From Phlegmacium glaucopus (Eukaryota; Basidiomycota; Agaricomycetes; Agaricales; Cortinariaceae): DNA of 64,000 nt. Location of the stretch: NCBI GenBank assembly GCA_015039465.1, contig MU130708.1:7877-71876 (forward strand), written 5' to 3'. Shown here one piece after another: positions 1 through 11,119 of this stretch. A model generated the notes under the pieces. That model saw only the letters and a list, made by a program, of their open reading frames with translations. It was not told the origin of the DNA and did no database searches. The stretch's first letter is position 1, and every line of letters begins with the position of its first letter. The position numbers were made by a program, and so were the translations under genes.

Positions 1-1154
1 AAACTCAAGACGGAATTAAGGCGTAAAGCGTCTAAAAAAATTCTCACTAAATTCTAATTGTCTTCTACGTCTCGGCAGAATTAATTAAGAATTAATCATT
101 CTACCATATAGAGAATTTTATGATCTTGCAATTCGTTCTGCAAAGATTCTGCGCGCCGCAGAATATTCCCCTTCCAGCAGTGAGAAGACTGACTCACACA
201 GCTGAAGTCTTGACAGGAAAACCGGAACTAGAGACCTGGGTTATCCTGTTGTTCCCCTCCATAATTTGTTCTCAATGGCAATGTTGATTTTGAAAGAAAG
301 CCGTCAAACAGGCTCACAATAAAGGACTCCAAAGTACTTACGATTGTTGGTCATGAGGAGGTGCGTTGGAACTGTTGAAACTATTTAAGGAATGAGCAAG
401 TGGGCTGGGGACGACTTCTGGCTGAGGACAACCCATTTAGGACAGTAATAGCTTTGGAGTCTGGAACAGCCGTCCTAATATCATCTTCTGTAGACACAGT
501 TACAGTGGTTGCTGACTGCTCGAAAAATCTTGGAGAGGTAAAAGACATGGAGTTCTAGACAAAGCGCTAAGATGCTTAGATGCCTGTGCCAGGACGGTTG
601 CATTTCCCTCGTTCCACCAATCAGTCTCTTCACGGTCAACGCACCAGTCAATAATAAATTTCTGGTCAACCCTAATCATGTACTCCATCTTATCGATCTC
701 TAGTCCTTGACCTGAACTTACAAAGTTACTTCCGGTGGGAGGTGCTAAGAGATGCGAGGCAAGTCGCTCGGAGGAAGTGACAGTTTTGTCTACATTGCGA
801 GGAATTCCGTTGCAATTGGTCCAATGTTGGGTTCAAGTAAGGTCCAAACGAGGCCCCAAAGTCTAAGGTCCAATTTAGTACAGTCGATGTTACTTTCCGT
901 CACCAGTGTCACCTATGAGATCAAATAATTTGACCTCAACTTTCAAGAGTCAACTCTTCGGTACCAAATTACGCATCGAAAACCTTGTCTTGGCCTTGGG
1001 ATTCCATTAAACCGCGACCCGTAATCAGGAAAATAGGTTAGTCTAAGAGTTCGTCGAATATGAAAGTACTTTCATTAATGTTAGTTCCCAAAATCAGCCT
1101 ACTATTACTAATCTTCAGTAACTATTCACACCCGCTTATTTGCCATCGATCTCC
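1..1154. other. Gene-free left edge / upstream region of beta-adaptin
   Basis: No open frame here looks like a conserved protein; the ORFs are short and lack plausible splice partners. An 8-bp perfect inverted repeat with a 3-base loop (146-153 with 157-164) lies in the left part, and the nearby stretch around 75-100 is AT-rich with TTAATTAA-type sequence. The last few hundred bases presumably hold the promoter and 5'UTR of the adaptin gene, but I see no decisive core element. The 5' end of an unrelated gene could lie off the left edge. Confidence 0.5.
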
Positions 1155-3916
1155 ATGAGCATACGCGCTCCAAGAAAGGGCGAAAATTATGAGCTCAGCG
1201 TCGACTTAAACAGCGAGTATCGTGAAAAGAGGAAGGATGCCATCAAGCGCACGATTGCATCTATGACGGTCGGGAAAGGTGCACACATTAAAACTTATGT
1301 ATATCACTATCTAATTATTATTAGATGTCAGTGGCCTCTTTCCCGATGTCCTTAAGAATATGCAAACCGAAGATCTCGAGCAAAAGAAACTCGTTTATCT
1401 ATATCTTATGAACTACGCTAAGACACAACCGGAACTCGTCATCCTCGCAGTCAATACCTTCGTTAAAGATACTGATGATCCGAACCCTCTCGTTCGGGCG
1501 CTGGCCATTCGTACAATGGGGTGTCTACGTGCAGAGAAGATAATCGACTATCTCTGTGACCCACTGCAGAAGTGTCTCCGCGATGAAAACCCATACGTCC
1601 GTAAGACGGCGGCATTGTGTGTGGCGAAACTGTACGATTTGAAGCCGGAGTTGGTTATTGATAATGGATTCCTGGAACAGTTGCAGGAGATGATCGCTGA
1701 TAGTAATCCAATGGTAGATGCTTCTTTCTGTTTCTTTTTGACCGGAGCTGATTATGTATTGCGGTTCAGGTGGTTGCAAATACGGTGGCGGCGTTGACAG
1801 ACATTCACATTTCGGCCACATCAGGGTCTTCGACGACCTCCTCGGAACCAGGGGTTTTCATTATCACTACCTCTATTTTGAACAAACTCTTGATTGCCCT
1901 CAACGAATGTTCAGAGTGGGGTCGTGTGGCCATCTTGAACGCCCTGGCACGTTACGTAGCCCAAGATGAGAAAGAGAGCGAGCATATTTGTGAACGCGTC
2001 GTGCCACAGTTCCAACATGTAAATGGAAGCGTAGTACTCGCAGCAGTCAAGGTCTGTTCCCGGAATTTGTGATTACTATTTCATTAAAGCATCAAATCAC
2101 AGGTTATCATGATCCATATGCGAAAGGTACGCCGGGAGGAATTGATCAAGCAACTCGTGCGCAAGATGGCGCCACCATTGGTGACACTTTTGTCCTCGCC
2201 ACCGGAAGTGCAATGGGTAGCTCTCAGAAATATCAACCTTCTTCTGCAAAAACGGTCCGACATCTTGTCCAACGAAATGCGCGTCTTTTTTTGCAAATAC
2301 AACGATCCCCTTTATGTTAAGGTGGAGAAGCTTGATATCATGGTTCGGCTGGCTTCGGAAAACAATGTTGATGCCTTGTTGAGTGAGCTGAAGGAGTACG
2401 TCTTTTCGCCGTTTTCGTGTACTACACTTGCTTATCCTTTTCCGTAAGGTATTCATCAGAAGTCGACGTTGACTTTGTTCGGAAAAGCATCAAAGCAATT
2501 GGCCAGACGGCTGTGAAAATCGATATGGCTGCCGAACGTTGTGTCAATGTTTTACTAGACTTGATTGGTACCCGCGTGAGCTACGTAGTGCAAGAAGCTG
2601 TCGTCGTAATGAAGGTCGGCTGTTTACTTCTCACTCACAGGTTAGTTTACTGACAAGACACCCTTCCTTCTAGGACATTTTTCGAAAATATCCATCAATA
2701 TACGAAGGCGTTATCCCCATATTATGCTCTAACCTTGATGAACTAGATGAGCCAGAAGCGAAAGCCTCATTGATCTGGATCATCGGAGAGTATGCCAACA
2801 CAATCGACAACGCCGACGAACTGCTAGGCATTTTTGTTGACTCGTTTACGGAAGAATCATATCCGGTACGCCTCTTGTCTTGTCTCATTCACCCCCTTGT
2901 GATTAAAGTACGTCTAACTAATTATGGATGATTTGTGGATCAAAAAGGTACAACTACAGACGCTCACAGCTGTGGTGAAACTCTACTTGAAGAAACCTGA
3001 TTCATCACAAGGCATCGTCCAACGAGTCCTCAACACCGCCACGAAGGATTGCGATTCGCCTGACGTCAGAGATCGTGCTTACATCTACTGGCGTCTCCTA
3101 TCTATGGATCCTGCCGCAGCCAAAGTAAGGAGTGATCATCGTGTTCTACTAGGGTTGACTGTATGATGTGACTGATCTTTTTTTGTGTGATTTTAGGCTG
3201 TCGTTCTTTCACATCGACCACCAATCTCTATTCCTCGGACGACGGTGGCGCCGGCGCTGTTGGAGGAGCTCCTCGGTGAAATTGGGAGTTTGGCTAGTGT
3301 TTATCACAAACCTGAGGAGACATTCATTGGGCATGGACGGATTGGAGCTGATTCTATGCGAAAAGGGGAAGAGTACGTGAATCTGTCCTGGATTGTCAAA
3401 TTTCTTTTTTGAAAAATTCAACTTTTACTTAGATCGGCAGACGATCAATTTTCGACTCAGAAAGCGTTACAGACAGTCGTTGCTGGTCGACAGGCAGAGA
3501 ATTTGCTGCAAGTCTCTTTCTTTAACATATATAGAGATCTAAAAACGCTGATGACATAACACATTAGCGATTTCGACGATAACACCACGATGGAAGGTCA
3601 ACCATCAGGCCTCGCTGCCACCCAAGTACTGTCACAGACACCTGCTGCAGCAAATCTTCTTGCTGGTACATCAAGCAATCCACTGGACGATCTGGTTTTA
3701 ATATTCGGAGGGAGTGGAGGAGGAGGGGTGCCTATGTCAGCCACATCAAATCTTGGGTTCGGTGCTTTTGGAGGGGCAGGGGTGGGTGTGGGATTTGGTG
3801 GGATACCTTTGTCGCCTATGCCTCCTCCAACACCAAACCCGGCTCTGCCACCAAAGCCGAGTTCTCAACAGCCTCAACCTCAACATCAGCAGGACGATTT
3901 GCTGGGGTTGTTTTAG
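1155..3916 (+). CDS. AP-1/AP-2 complex subunit beta (beta-adaptin), trunk plus hinge, no ear domain
   Basis: Large subunit of the clathrin adaptor that sorts cargo at the trans-Golgi/endosome or plasma membrane. Ten exons: 1155-1278, 1325-1713, 1770-2051, 2103-2395, 2449-2614, 2674-2865, 2948-3124, 3197-3372, 3433-3507, 3568-3916; the product is about 740 aa. The N-terminal trunk is extremely conserved, with signatures such as [20 protein letters not shown] and [19 protein letters not shown] forming the HEAT-like solenoid. After about residue 590 comes a hinge with a clathrin-box-like LLDFD, a Gly-rich run and a Pro/Gln-rich tail ending DDLLGLF. There is no beta-appendage (ear). The length resembles the short fungal Apl2 type rather than the roughly 940-aa animal protein. 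The intron at 3508-3567 begins GCAAGT, so it is GC-AG; it is the only splice that joins the trunk to the LLDFD frame. The start is the first ATG in frame with the conserved RKGENYEL motif. AP-1 versus AP-2 cannot be separated from sequence alone. Confidence 0.95.
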
Positions 3917-6900
3917 ACGGTTCGGTGTTTTTCTTTCTTCCTTGCAGATTATCTGTAATTACATTTCGTGTTCGTGGTTTATCATCATTGTTATCCTCTT
4001 TTTTTGGCATTTTCTGCTAGGTTTGTTGAACACTGCCGATCCTTGCGTGCAATGAATTTGGGGATCCAAGTGCTGTGCTCTCCACAATTGCAGCATGGCT
4101 CATCGTATCACTAGGATTGACTCTCAATGATCCTCATGCTAGCGTTTGTTGGTTATGTTTTCTGGGGGGGTATCGTAATAATTCGTATCTACTAAAGGAC
4201 GGTGTCTGCCTGCAACACAAACCTTCTTTCAGTCTTATGTATGATACAAGGACGACTTGAAGCCTACTGGCACAACGACAGAAGAACCTTTAACTTATAA
4301 GCAATATTTCATATGCCGTAAGGCGGCTGGCAGCATGTGCAGAGGACGTTTGACTGACAGGAATTGCGTTTCTCTACCATTTCACTGAATCACTATCTTG
4401 CAAGTTATGGCTTCTTATGCATATTGTGCCCCAGAAGTATTCGTTCTATCAAATGCCTGAATTATTATGACTTGCATACACAGTTGGGATTCGGTCAGCT
4501 CTCGTCAGCTCTCGCCTGATCCACGTCCTACTCCCAATTTTACCACCTCTGGTAACACCGACAGTGCCAATATCGCCGTTACGGATTCTATCACGTATCA
4601 GGAGATATCTGGATTTGAAGTACATCGACCAACATGGCTGAAGAGAGTGGCTTCCTTTCTAGCCGATTCGTTCGTTCTTCTTTTGAACAATTTGAACATT
4701 GAAGGTGGGCAACTAACGCTACTTGGCTGAATTACCCACGTATTCCTATGGGGGCTTCCTGACCTTCTCTGCGAAACCGACAATCTGGTGTCTAGGCTCT
4801 AGTTTGGAGTTTCAGCGCATCCCTTTTTATCTTTTTATCTGGATTATTCGTACGACCTGCTTACGACGACACCGACGGCGACCTTCTCTAACTATATCAA
4901 CATCAATAGTACTTCATATGTTTTCTCTGGTAAAATTTGCAGGGTATTGTCCTACCCATGGATATGAACGGCGGGCGATTTGACGCTTCTATGCTGACCT
5001 CCGAGGGTCATGTCAACATTTCTCGTATTTATTGTTGGGGATATGGTTGGCATTCAACTTGTCCTTGTTGCCTACTTTCTCAAGGCTTTGCAGAAAGGCA
5101 CCAATGCCTATTCCGTTGCACCGAATGCTTCACGTACCTAACTACCCCACTGAGCCCAACTACCGTAGGTCTGGTTATCCGGCAGAATTGATGCAAGCTG
5201 ACTTTGATAGCGTTTCGTTTCACTGTTCAGTGTTATGCTGGCTCTGTCAAGCAGCAGAGTGGTTTTCATAACTTGATGGCATCTTCACCATCTGTCGTTG
5301 ATGCAATCCAGTAGCCTTTTCGCGATCGTAATATTAACTTGACTTGATCAGAATATTCTGGCGAATTCGGATCATTTCTTTTTTGCTCATATCCTAGACA
5401 AAGCAAATGCAGCGGTTGATGGATAACATGACTATAACATGTGAGTTTTGCCGCGCTTTTCAACCTTAGTCCATCATTGTTTAGCTTCCTAGGAGTTGTG
5501 GAGAACAATGCGAAATGCGGGAACTTGAAAATCGCCCTCGACAGTAATGAGTATTGACGGTACCTCTAATTATCCGGGAACAAATAACTGTGGCAACCCA
5601 GGATAGCCCAGGATGATGGATCGTCACGATCAACGCAGATGGGAAGCCTGTATGAGGCAAAAGTGTTAAGTCGTCGCTCTTGAGTCATATAGCTATAGAT
5701 TAACCTAATCTATCTTCTGATCAGCCTATTCTACGGCACATGTCTCTAATGTTACTAACTTGGTTCGAACCAGTCGACTTGGGTTCAGTAGGGATAATTT
5801 TTTTGGTGAGAGTTGGTATTGAATCGTGGTTTCGGAGGATGAAGGTCGAAGTCGAAGTCAATGGGGACAGGCTCGGGCCTCGTGAGTTGACGCCTTTATC
5901 ATTGGACGATTAATGGTGTCTGAGCACTCCTGTCCATCGGTGGTATTGAACTGTGCGTGAAGATTAAATTTTGGTCCCGGGCAGTATCGTTTACCACGTG
6001 AGGTGGTAACGTCTGGACTCTGATTTTTGGGGCACGATATCGTAGGCAGGTTGAACTTCCAAGCCACCATCTCATCTCATCCCATCCCATTCCACGGAAA
6101 GTAGGTATGTATTTTCAGATGGCGAGACGGCGAGACGCGGTGATAGCATCCCGTCCTCTAATTCATTTTGGCAGCCAAAGACCTGGGGTTCAATATTTTC
6201 AATGTGTGCTGTCAACACTTGCAGAGCACATCATTGTTTCATGCTCCAGACTTGGAGTCACGAAGTTCAACCATTGATGGCTGTTTCCTTACAGGTTTGA
6301 CAGCTACCTGCAAAAATGGAGGCCCCACTAGCTTTTCTCTCCTGCGCCTACATATGAGGCAATGTTTACCAAACAACTATTTTTGCACCCTGAGCGCTGA
6401 GCACTGAGCAATCCTTCTCTGAATGGCTACTACACTCTCCCACACATGTTTGGCTGTTCAAGTTGTCGATGACATATGTAGTGTTTCTGTAGCAGCAATG
6501 ATTTAATTGCTCTTACTAAAAATGGTTGTTTACAACTCGCATGTCTCCGTAGGTCTCCGTTTTAGCTGGAATATGGTAATACTAATGAGCTGCAGGGTTA
6601 TCAACAGTACTGTATCTGCTTTATACCTTATACGCAAAGAAAATTTAAGTTTTCCGGCCTCAAAATTTTAATGAAATAGTTCTGGTCCAAGAATACTTAG
6701 GACTTAGATATGCCGGTGTCATAGCACAGACTCGGAGAAGCCTTATTTATTTTCATGCCGCAGGCTATTCAAGTTGGCGTTGACAAGACGATCATGATCA
6801 TGATGCAGTATCCCTTCTTTCCGAGCACTATGGACATAGATGATCATCGGATCATTGCATTGCCTCTACATTATAGCAATTAAGCCATGGTTTATCTGCG

Positions 6901-7993
6901 GGCATACGACTGTGATAGTGGTAGAAAGTTGGTACCAGTGATGGCACAATGTTTGGGGGCGAGGCTGAGCCTTGGCCCTTGATTGTTGGAAGAAATTTTT
7001 ATGATATTGCTGTTGAAATGAACTGGTCTACAAGCTCGCTGGGGATAGCAGTGGACCCTCGCAATCGCGGGAGGGTATCCATTATTTTAACTATCTACTT
7101 ATGGATACCAAACAAATAAGGAATAGTCTGAAATGTAAGTAAAAAGGGCTAGTGGGCCACAAGAATGTAAGTAAGGGCCAGCGCCCAACAATATTCAAAC
7201 AATTACGACCACTAATTGGGTTTACTGGCTGTTTATGTTCCCGGTCATCGAGTCCTCTGCGAAAACGATGGCCTAACTGCAGGCATATCATCCAATGAAT
7301 TTCATTTCATTGACGAGAGCGGTCGCATTCTATTCTGCCCAAGATTCAATTACATGAAGCCAAGGTGTCGGTGGCACCAACTTGAACGGTTGCGCACAAT
7401 GATGGCAAGATTTCTGTTTCTCGTGGCTGGACTCAAGCTCAAGCTTATTATTGGTTTTTTTTTTCCCCGGAGCGACAAGATCGGGGTGAATAACCTTTTT
7501 TTGCGAAGTTGTGGTCTGCCGCTGACGCATTGACGGCTTGATGATTAGATGAATGACCATAGCAGGGACCAAAAAATCCGCTTCGAACCAAGTTCCAAAT
7601 GGATGTATCCTTTCTTTGTTCAATCACGCTTCTACTAGCTTCTACCTTGACATACCGCAAGTCAGTCACCTTCCATTTATTGGACCTGATCCAGTCTTTT
7701 CTCCTTGTATGTGGTACCAGGGTCCGGCCGCTTTTCTTGCTTTTAGAACCGTGTGCCGTCACGGGGGCTGTTCTTTGCTCGGTCAGTGACTTTAAAAATC
7801 TTGATGTGAAATTTCACAGATCTTTGAAGAGATATGTAGCTCTTTCAATTTGTGACAGGTTGCTCTTCAGAGTCCCACAGTGTGAAATCTGTTCGCAATT
7901 AAGGATGTTACAACCTGTCAGAATTCCTATAAAGCCGTTCCTTTCATTTGTTGACAGTCCCACCTCCCTCTTTTCTTGCGGATCGTCGTCGCC
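3917..7993. other. 4-kb stretch with no supportable gene
   Basis: This stretch follows the adaptin stop and runs to the P450 start. An 87-codon ATG-initiated frame at 4467-4730 and fragments in other frames up to about 5270 look faintly protein-like, with short hydrophobic stretches. I could not join them by canonical splices into a recognisable product. GGTTCGAACC at 5762-5771 resembles a tRNA B box but has no A box or foldable cloverleaf around it. The rest is AT-rich with scattered homopolymers. It may hold decayed sequence or an unrecognised fast-evolving gene. Confidence 0.4.
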
Positions 7994-10275
7994 ATGGGTT
8001 TGGCATTATTCTCCTGGATTTTGACAACGGAATGCGCTATAGGCGTAGTCTTTTTATTAGCTTTCTATACTTATAAGGCTCTGGCATACCCATCCATCAA
8101 CTTTCCCCCAGGACCCAAACCTCTCCCAATAATTGGGAATGTTCTCCAGATACCCGCAGAACATCAGGAAGAAAAATTTACAGAGTGGGCACCGCAATAT
8201 GGTACGTTTCACTTGAAATTTTGTTTATCACCCATTGATTAACCTTGCCTATGAACACAGGCGATGTTATGCATCTAAAGATTTTCGGACAATCCATGGT
8301 TATCCTGCATAGTCTACAGGCCGCTCGGGATTTACTCGATAAAAGGGGTTCTATTTACTCTGATCGACCTCGTTTCGTCCTACTATCGGAATTGTACGTC
8401 TTTCATTCATTCATTCCTTTTTTTCGCGCATTTACTAGCCAGATTTATGTAGAATGGGCTGGAAGAGTGCCTCTACTCACATAAGATAGTAAGTTGACAC
8501 TTTCTTGTACTTTGGTATGAAGCCTGACAAGTGCTGCTCAGTGGTCCCCGATTCCGAAAGCACCGTCGCTTCATAAACCAAGTCTTCAATCACAAAGCCA
8601 TATCTGCCTTTCGTTCCCTACAGGAAAAGGAGATCCTTGTCCTTCTGGAAGGCATGCTCCATCATCCTGATGAATTTGTCAATCATTTCAGACGGTTGGG
8701 AATGTTTAAATTAGACTGTCGATCACTTATGACCCAGACGTTCATAGATATGCTGCTGCGACAATTCTGAAAATCACGTACGGTCATGACATAGTTTCAG
8801 TTGACGACTTGTTCGTACGTTTAGGTAAGACCAATCTTTTTTTATTATTGGGACAAATCTCTTATATTAACCATAGCGGAACGTGCTGGAACTTTGACGG
8901 TGGAGTCGGGATCCCCTGCTGCCACGTTGGTCGATTTTTTTCCCCTCATGAGGTTAGATAAGAGTCAGTTCCCGCACGGTTAATCCTCATTTAAATCTGA
9001 CTTTGAAGGCACATACCCACGTGGGCGCCGTTTTCATCCTTCAAGATAAAAGCTTTGGAGGCACGGAAGGCGGTCGAAGCCATGATGGATATCCCATTTG
9101 AACAGGTCAAATCCGACATGGTCAGAGCACTTATCAAAATGTGTAGCGCAAAGATTCTCATTAAGCCTACGTAGAGATCAGGAAGGGCTGTTCCGTCATA
9201 CACATCCACATTGTTGGATTCTCACCTTGAGCCGGACGGGTCTATTGCGCCCGAAGACGAAGAGGATATCAAAGGGTCAGCTGGAACGTTATTTGCTGGT
9301 AACTTTCATATCTTCTTCCGCTTCACGTTGTAATTAATCACGAGTCACCAACCCCAAGCCGCAGAGGATACGGTAAGAACGCTCAAAAAATACATGCGTT
9401 TGGCACGCTGATATTGCCTTTATAGACGATTTCCTCTTTACACACTTTTATTCTCGCCATAGTCCTCCATCCACAAGAGTTCAAGAAGGTTCAAGAAGAA
9501 TTGGATCGCGTGGTGGGGAGGCATCGTCTGCCCACCATTGAGGATCGGCCTTTTCTTCCATATCTTGAATGTGTACTGAAGGAGGTACTTCGGTGAGCCC
9601 ATGACCTCGCTACTTGTTCTCTTATGGTTACCTGAAGCACCTGAATAAAGTTGGAACCCCATGGTTCCCTTGGGAATGCCCCATCGGTTGATGGAGGATG
9701 ATATCTACCGTGAATTCTTCATTCCTGAAGGAACGACCGTCATCGCGAACATATAGTAAGCGCCATAATCGTTTACCCGGTCCTAATGACATCTTGACCA
9801 TTTCAACAATTTGTAGTGGCATTTTAAGGGATTGCGCCGATCCTGACGTGTTTCGTCCTGAACGTTATCTAGAATCTGATAATCTTCCTGATCCATTCGG
9901 AGTAGTATTCGGTTTTGGTCGAAGGTTAGAACAGCAATTTGTTTTTGAGATGGCACATCTAATATGCGAGGATCAAGGATATGTCCAGGTCGGCACCTCG
10001 CTGAAGCTAGTTTCTGGGCGATAGCGTCCAGCATGATAGCTACGTTTGATATCTCCAAAGCGCTCAATGCAGATGGGAAGGAGATAAATATCCCAGTAGA
10101 ATTTTCTCATGGCTTTGTACGGTACGTTTCTTCTTTACTTTCTCTTAGACTATGATGATGAATTTCACCTGACGTTGTTTTTAGCCATCCTAAACCCTTC
10201 AAGTGTTCCATCAAGGCCCGATCCCCCCATTTGCCTAGTCTTATCAGCAAAGCGAGAGCAGAACTCCAGTTGTAA
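7994..10275 (+). CDS. Cytochrome P450 monooxygenase
   Basis: Haem-thiolate monooxygenase, probably anchored in the ER membrane; substrate unknown. Fourteen exons: 7994-8201, 8261-8393, 8453-8488, 8542-8694, 8748-8824, 8877-8952, 9009-9120, 9175-9298, 9359-9372, 9426-9592, 9651-9755, 9817-9924, 9978-10121, 10185-10275; about 515 aa, a normal P450 length. The N-terminus has a hydrophobic anchor followed by the Pro-rich hinge [13 protein letters not shown]. In order: a C-helix-type stretch [11 protein letters not shown]-helix AAEDTT, K-helix KEVLR (ExxR), RPERYL, and the haem loop [17 protein letters not shown] with the ligand Cys. Exon 9 is only 14 nt and encodes AEDT of the I-helix. All motifs are intact, so it looks functional. 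It resembles basidiomycete P450s of secondary-metabolite or xenobiotic type, but no other biosynthetic genes flank it, and I cannot assign the CYP family. Confidence 0.95.
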
Positions 10276-10491
10276 TAATGGTTTATGAATGATGCTCTTT
10301 GTTACTTTCGTATCAGTCGGACAGTGTCGCCTATTATTACTTCCATTGAACCTAGCATCGGCTCTTTCCTTTTTTTATTCAATTGCGGAGATTGTTCTCG
10401 AATGTTCTCCTGACTATTACTAGTACTTAATGGCCTTATACTTTCCCCCTTCTTTCTGCACTTAAACTTATCCCCCCTGGGCCTGTATATC

Positions 10492-10971
10492 ATGTCAGAG
10501 CAGACTAATAATAATACTGCGAACGCTCCAATTAATCCAGAACTTCTGTTGCTTCCTGGTCCTGATCCAAGCAAAGATAATGTCACAAAGCTTGATGCCG
10601 CGGGTGGGAAATCAATCAAGTTGGACGAGCTTGGACCGATGGTGGTCAACACCGATGGGGTTCGTCTTTTTGTCCTATCACAGCGCCCGAAAGTTGTTAT
10701 CACTGGCGCTGATTACAGAGAAGTAGACTCTTTCCCGAATCGCCAACTGGACGCAAATGACAGATATGGAGCGCGAGAGGACGCTCAGGCTTCTATCCGC
10801 CCGAAACAAGTGAGTGACGTTTGCCACATGCAATATGAGCATGAGCAATTGCCAATTAATGGATCACGGGACTTCCTTCACAGGCTTCGTCTTGCAAATG
10901 AGGAAATGAAGCAGAGGGAAGGCGATCCCGGGGCTATTGACGAGACCGAAAGGATGATGATCATGTCATGA
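10492..10971 (+). CDS. Small conserved fungal protein of unknown function
   Basis: Three exons, 10492-10659, 10727-10809 and 10884-10971, give about 112 aa. The N-terminus is Asn/Pro-rich and low complexity. The centre has a compact motif, LDELGPMVVNTDGTLSRIAN followed by W, then a TDMERERTLRLLSARNK-type helix and a charged C-terminus ending in a Met-rich tail. I recognise this layout as a short protein found in many fungi, but I know no established function. No signal peptide or membrane segment is visible. It starts 216 bp after the P450 stop on the same strand. The splices use GTTCGT and GTGAGT donors, and the frame is continuous across all three junctions. Confidence 0.8.
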   Translation: MSEQTNNNTANAPINPELLLLPGPDPSKDNVTKLDAAGGKSIKLDELGPMVVNTDGVRLFVLSQRPKVVITGADYREVDSFPNRQLDANDRYGAREDAQASIRPKQVSDVCHMQYEHEQLPINGSRDFLHRLRLANEEMKQREGDPGAIDETERMMIMS

Positions 10972-11119
10972 TGATCATCGACATGTCCGCCGGAAGTAGA
11001 CTTGATTTCAGTATCAACTTATTTTCAACCAACGTTCCTCCTGGTCCAAACTATCATGTATATAACTCGTATAGATTGCTTTTAAATAATTTGAGCGCTC
11101 GGACTGATACCAAATTCCG

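Noticed and set aside
4467..4730. 87-codon ATG frame after beta-adaptin
   Set aside because: No recognisable domain and no canonical splice into the following protein-like fragments; left unannotated.
5762..5771. GGTTCGAACC, a perfect tRNA B-box match
   Set aside because: No A box at the right distance and the flanks do not fold into a cloverleaf; the match is a palindrome likely due to chance.
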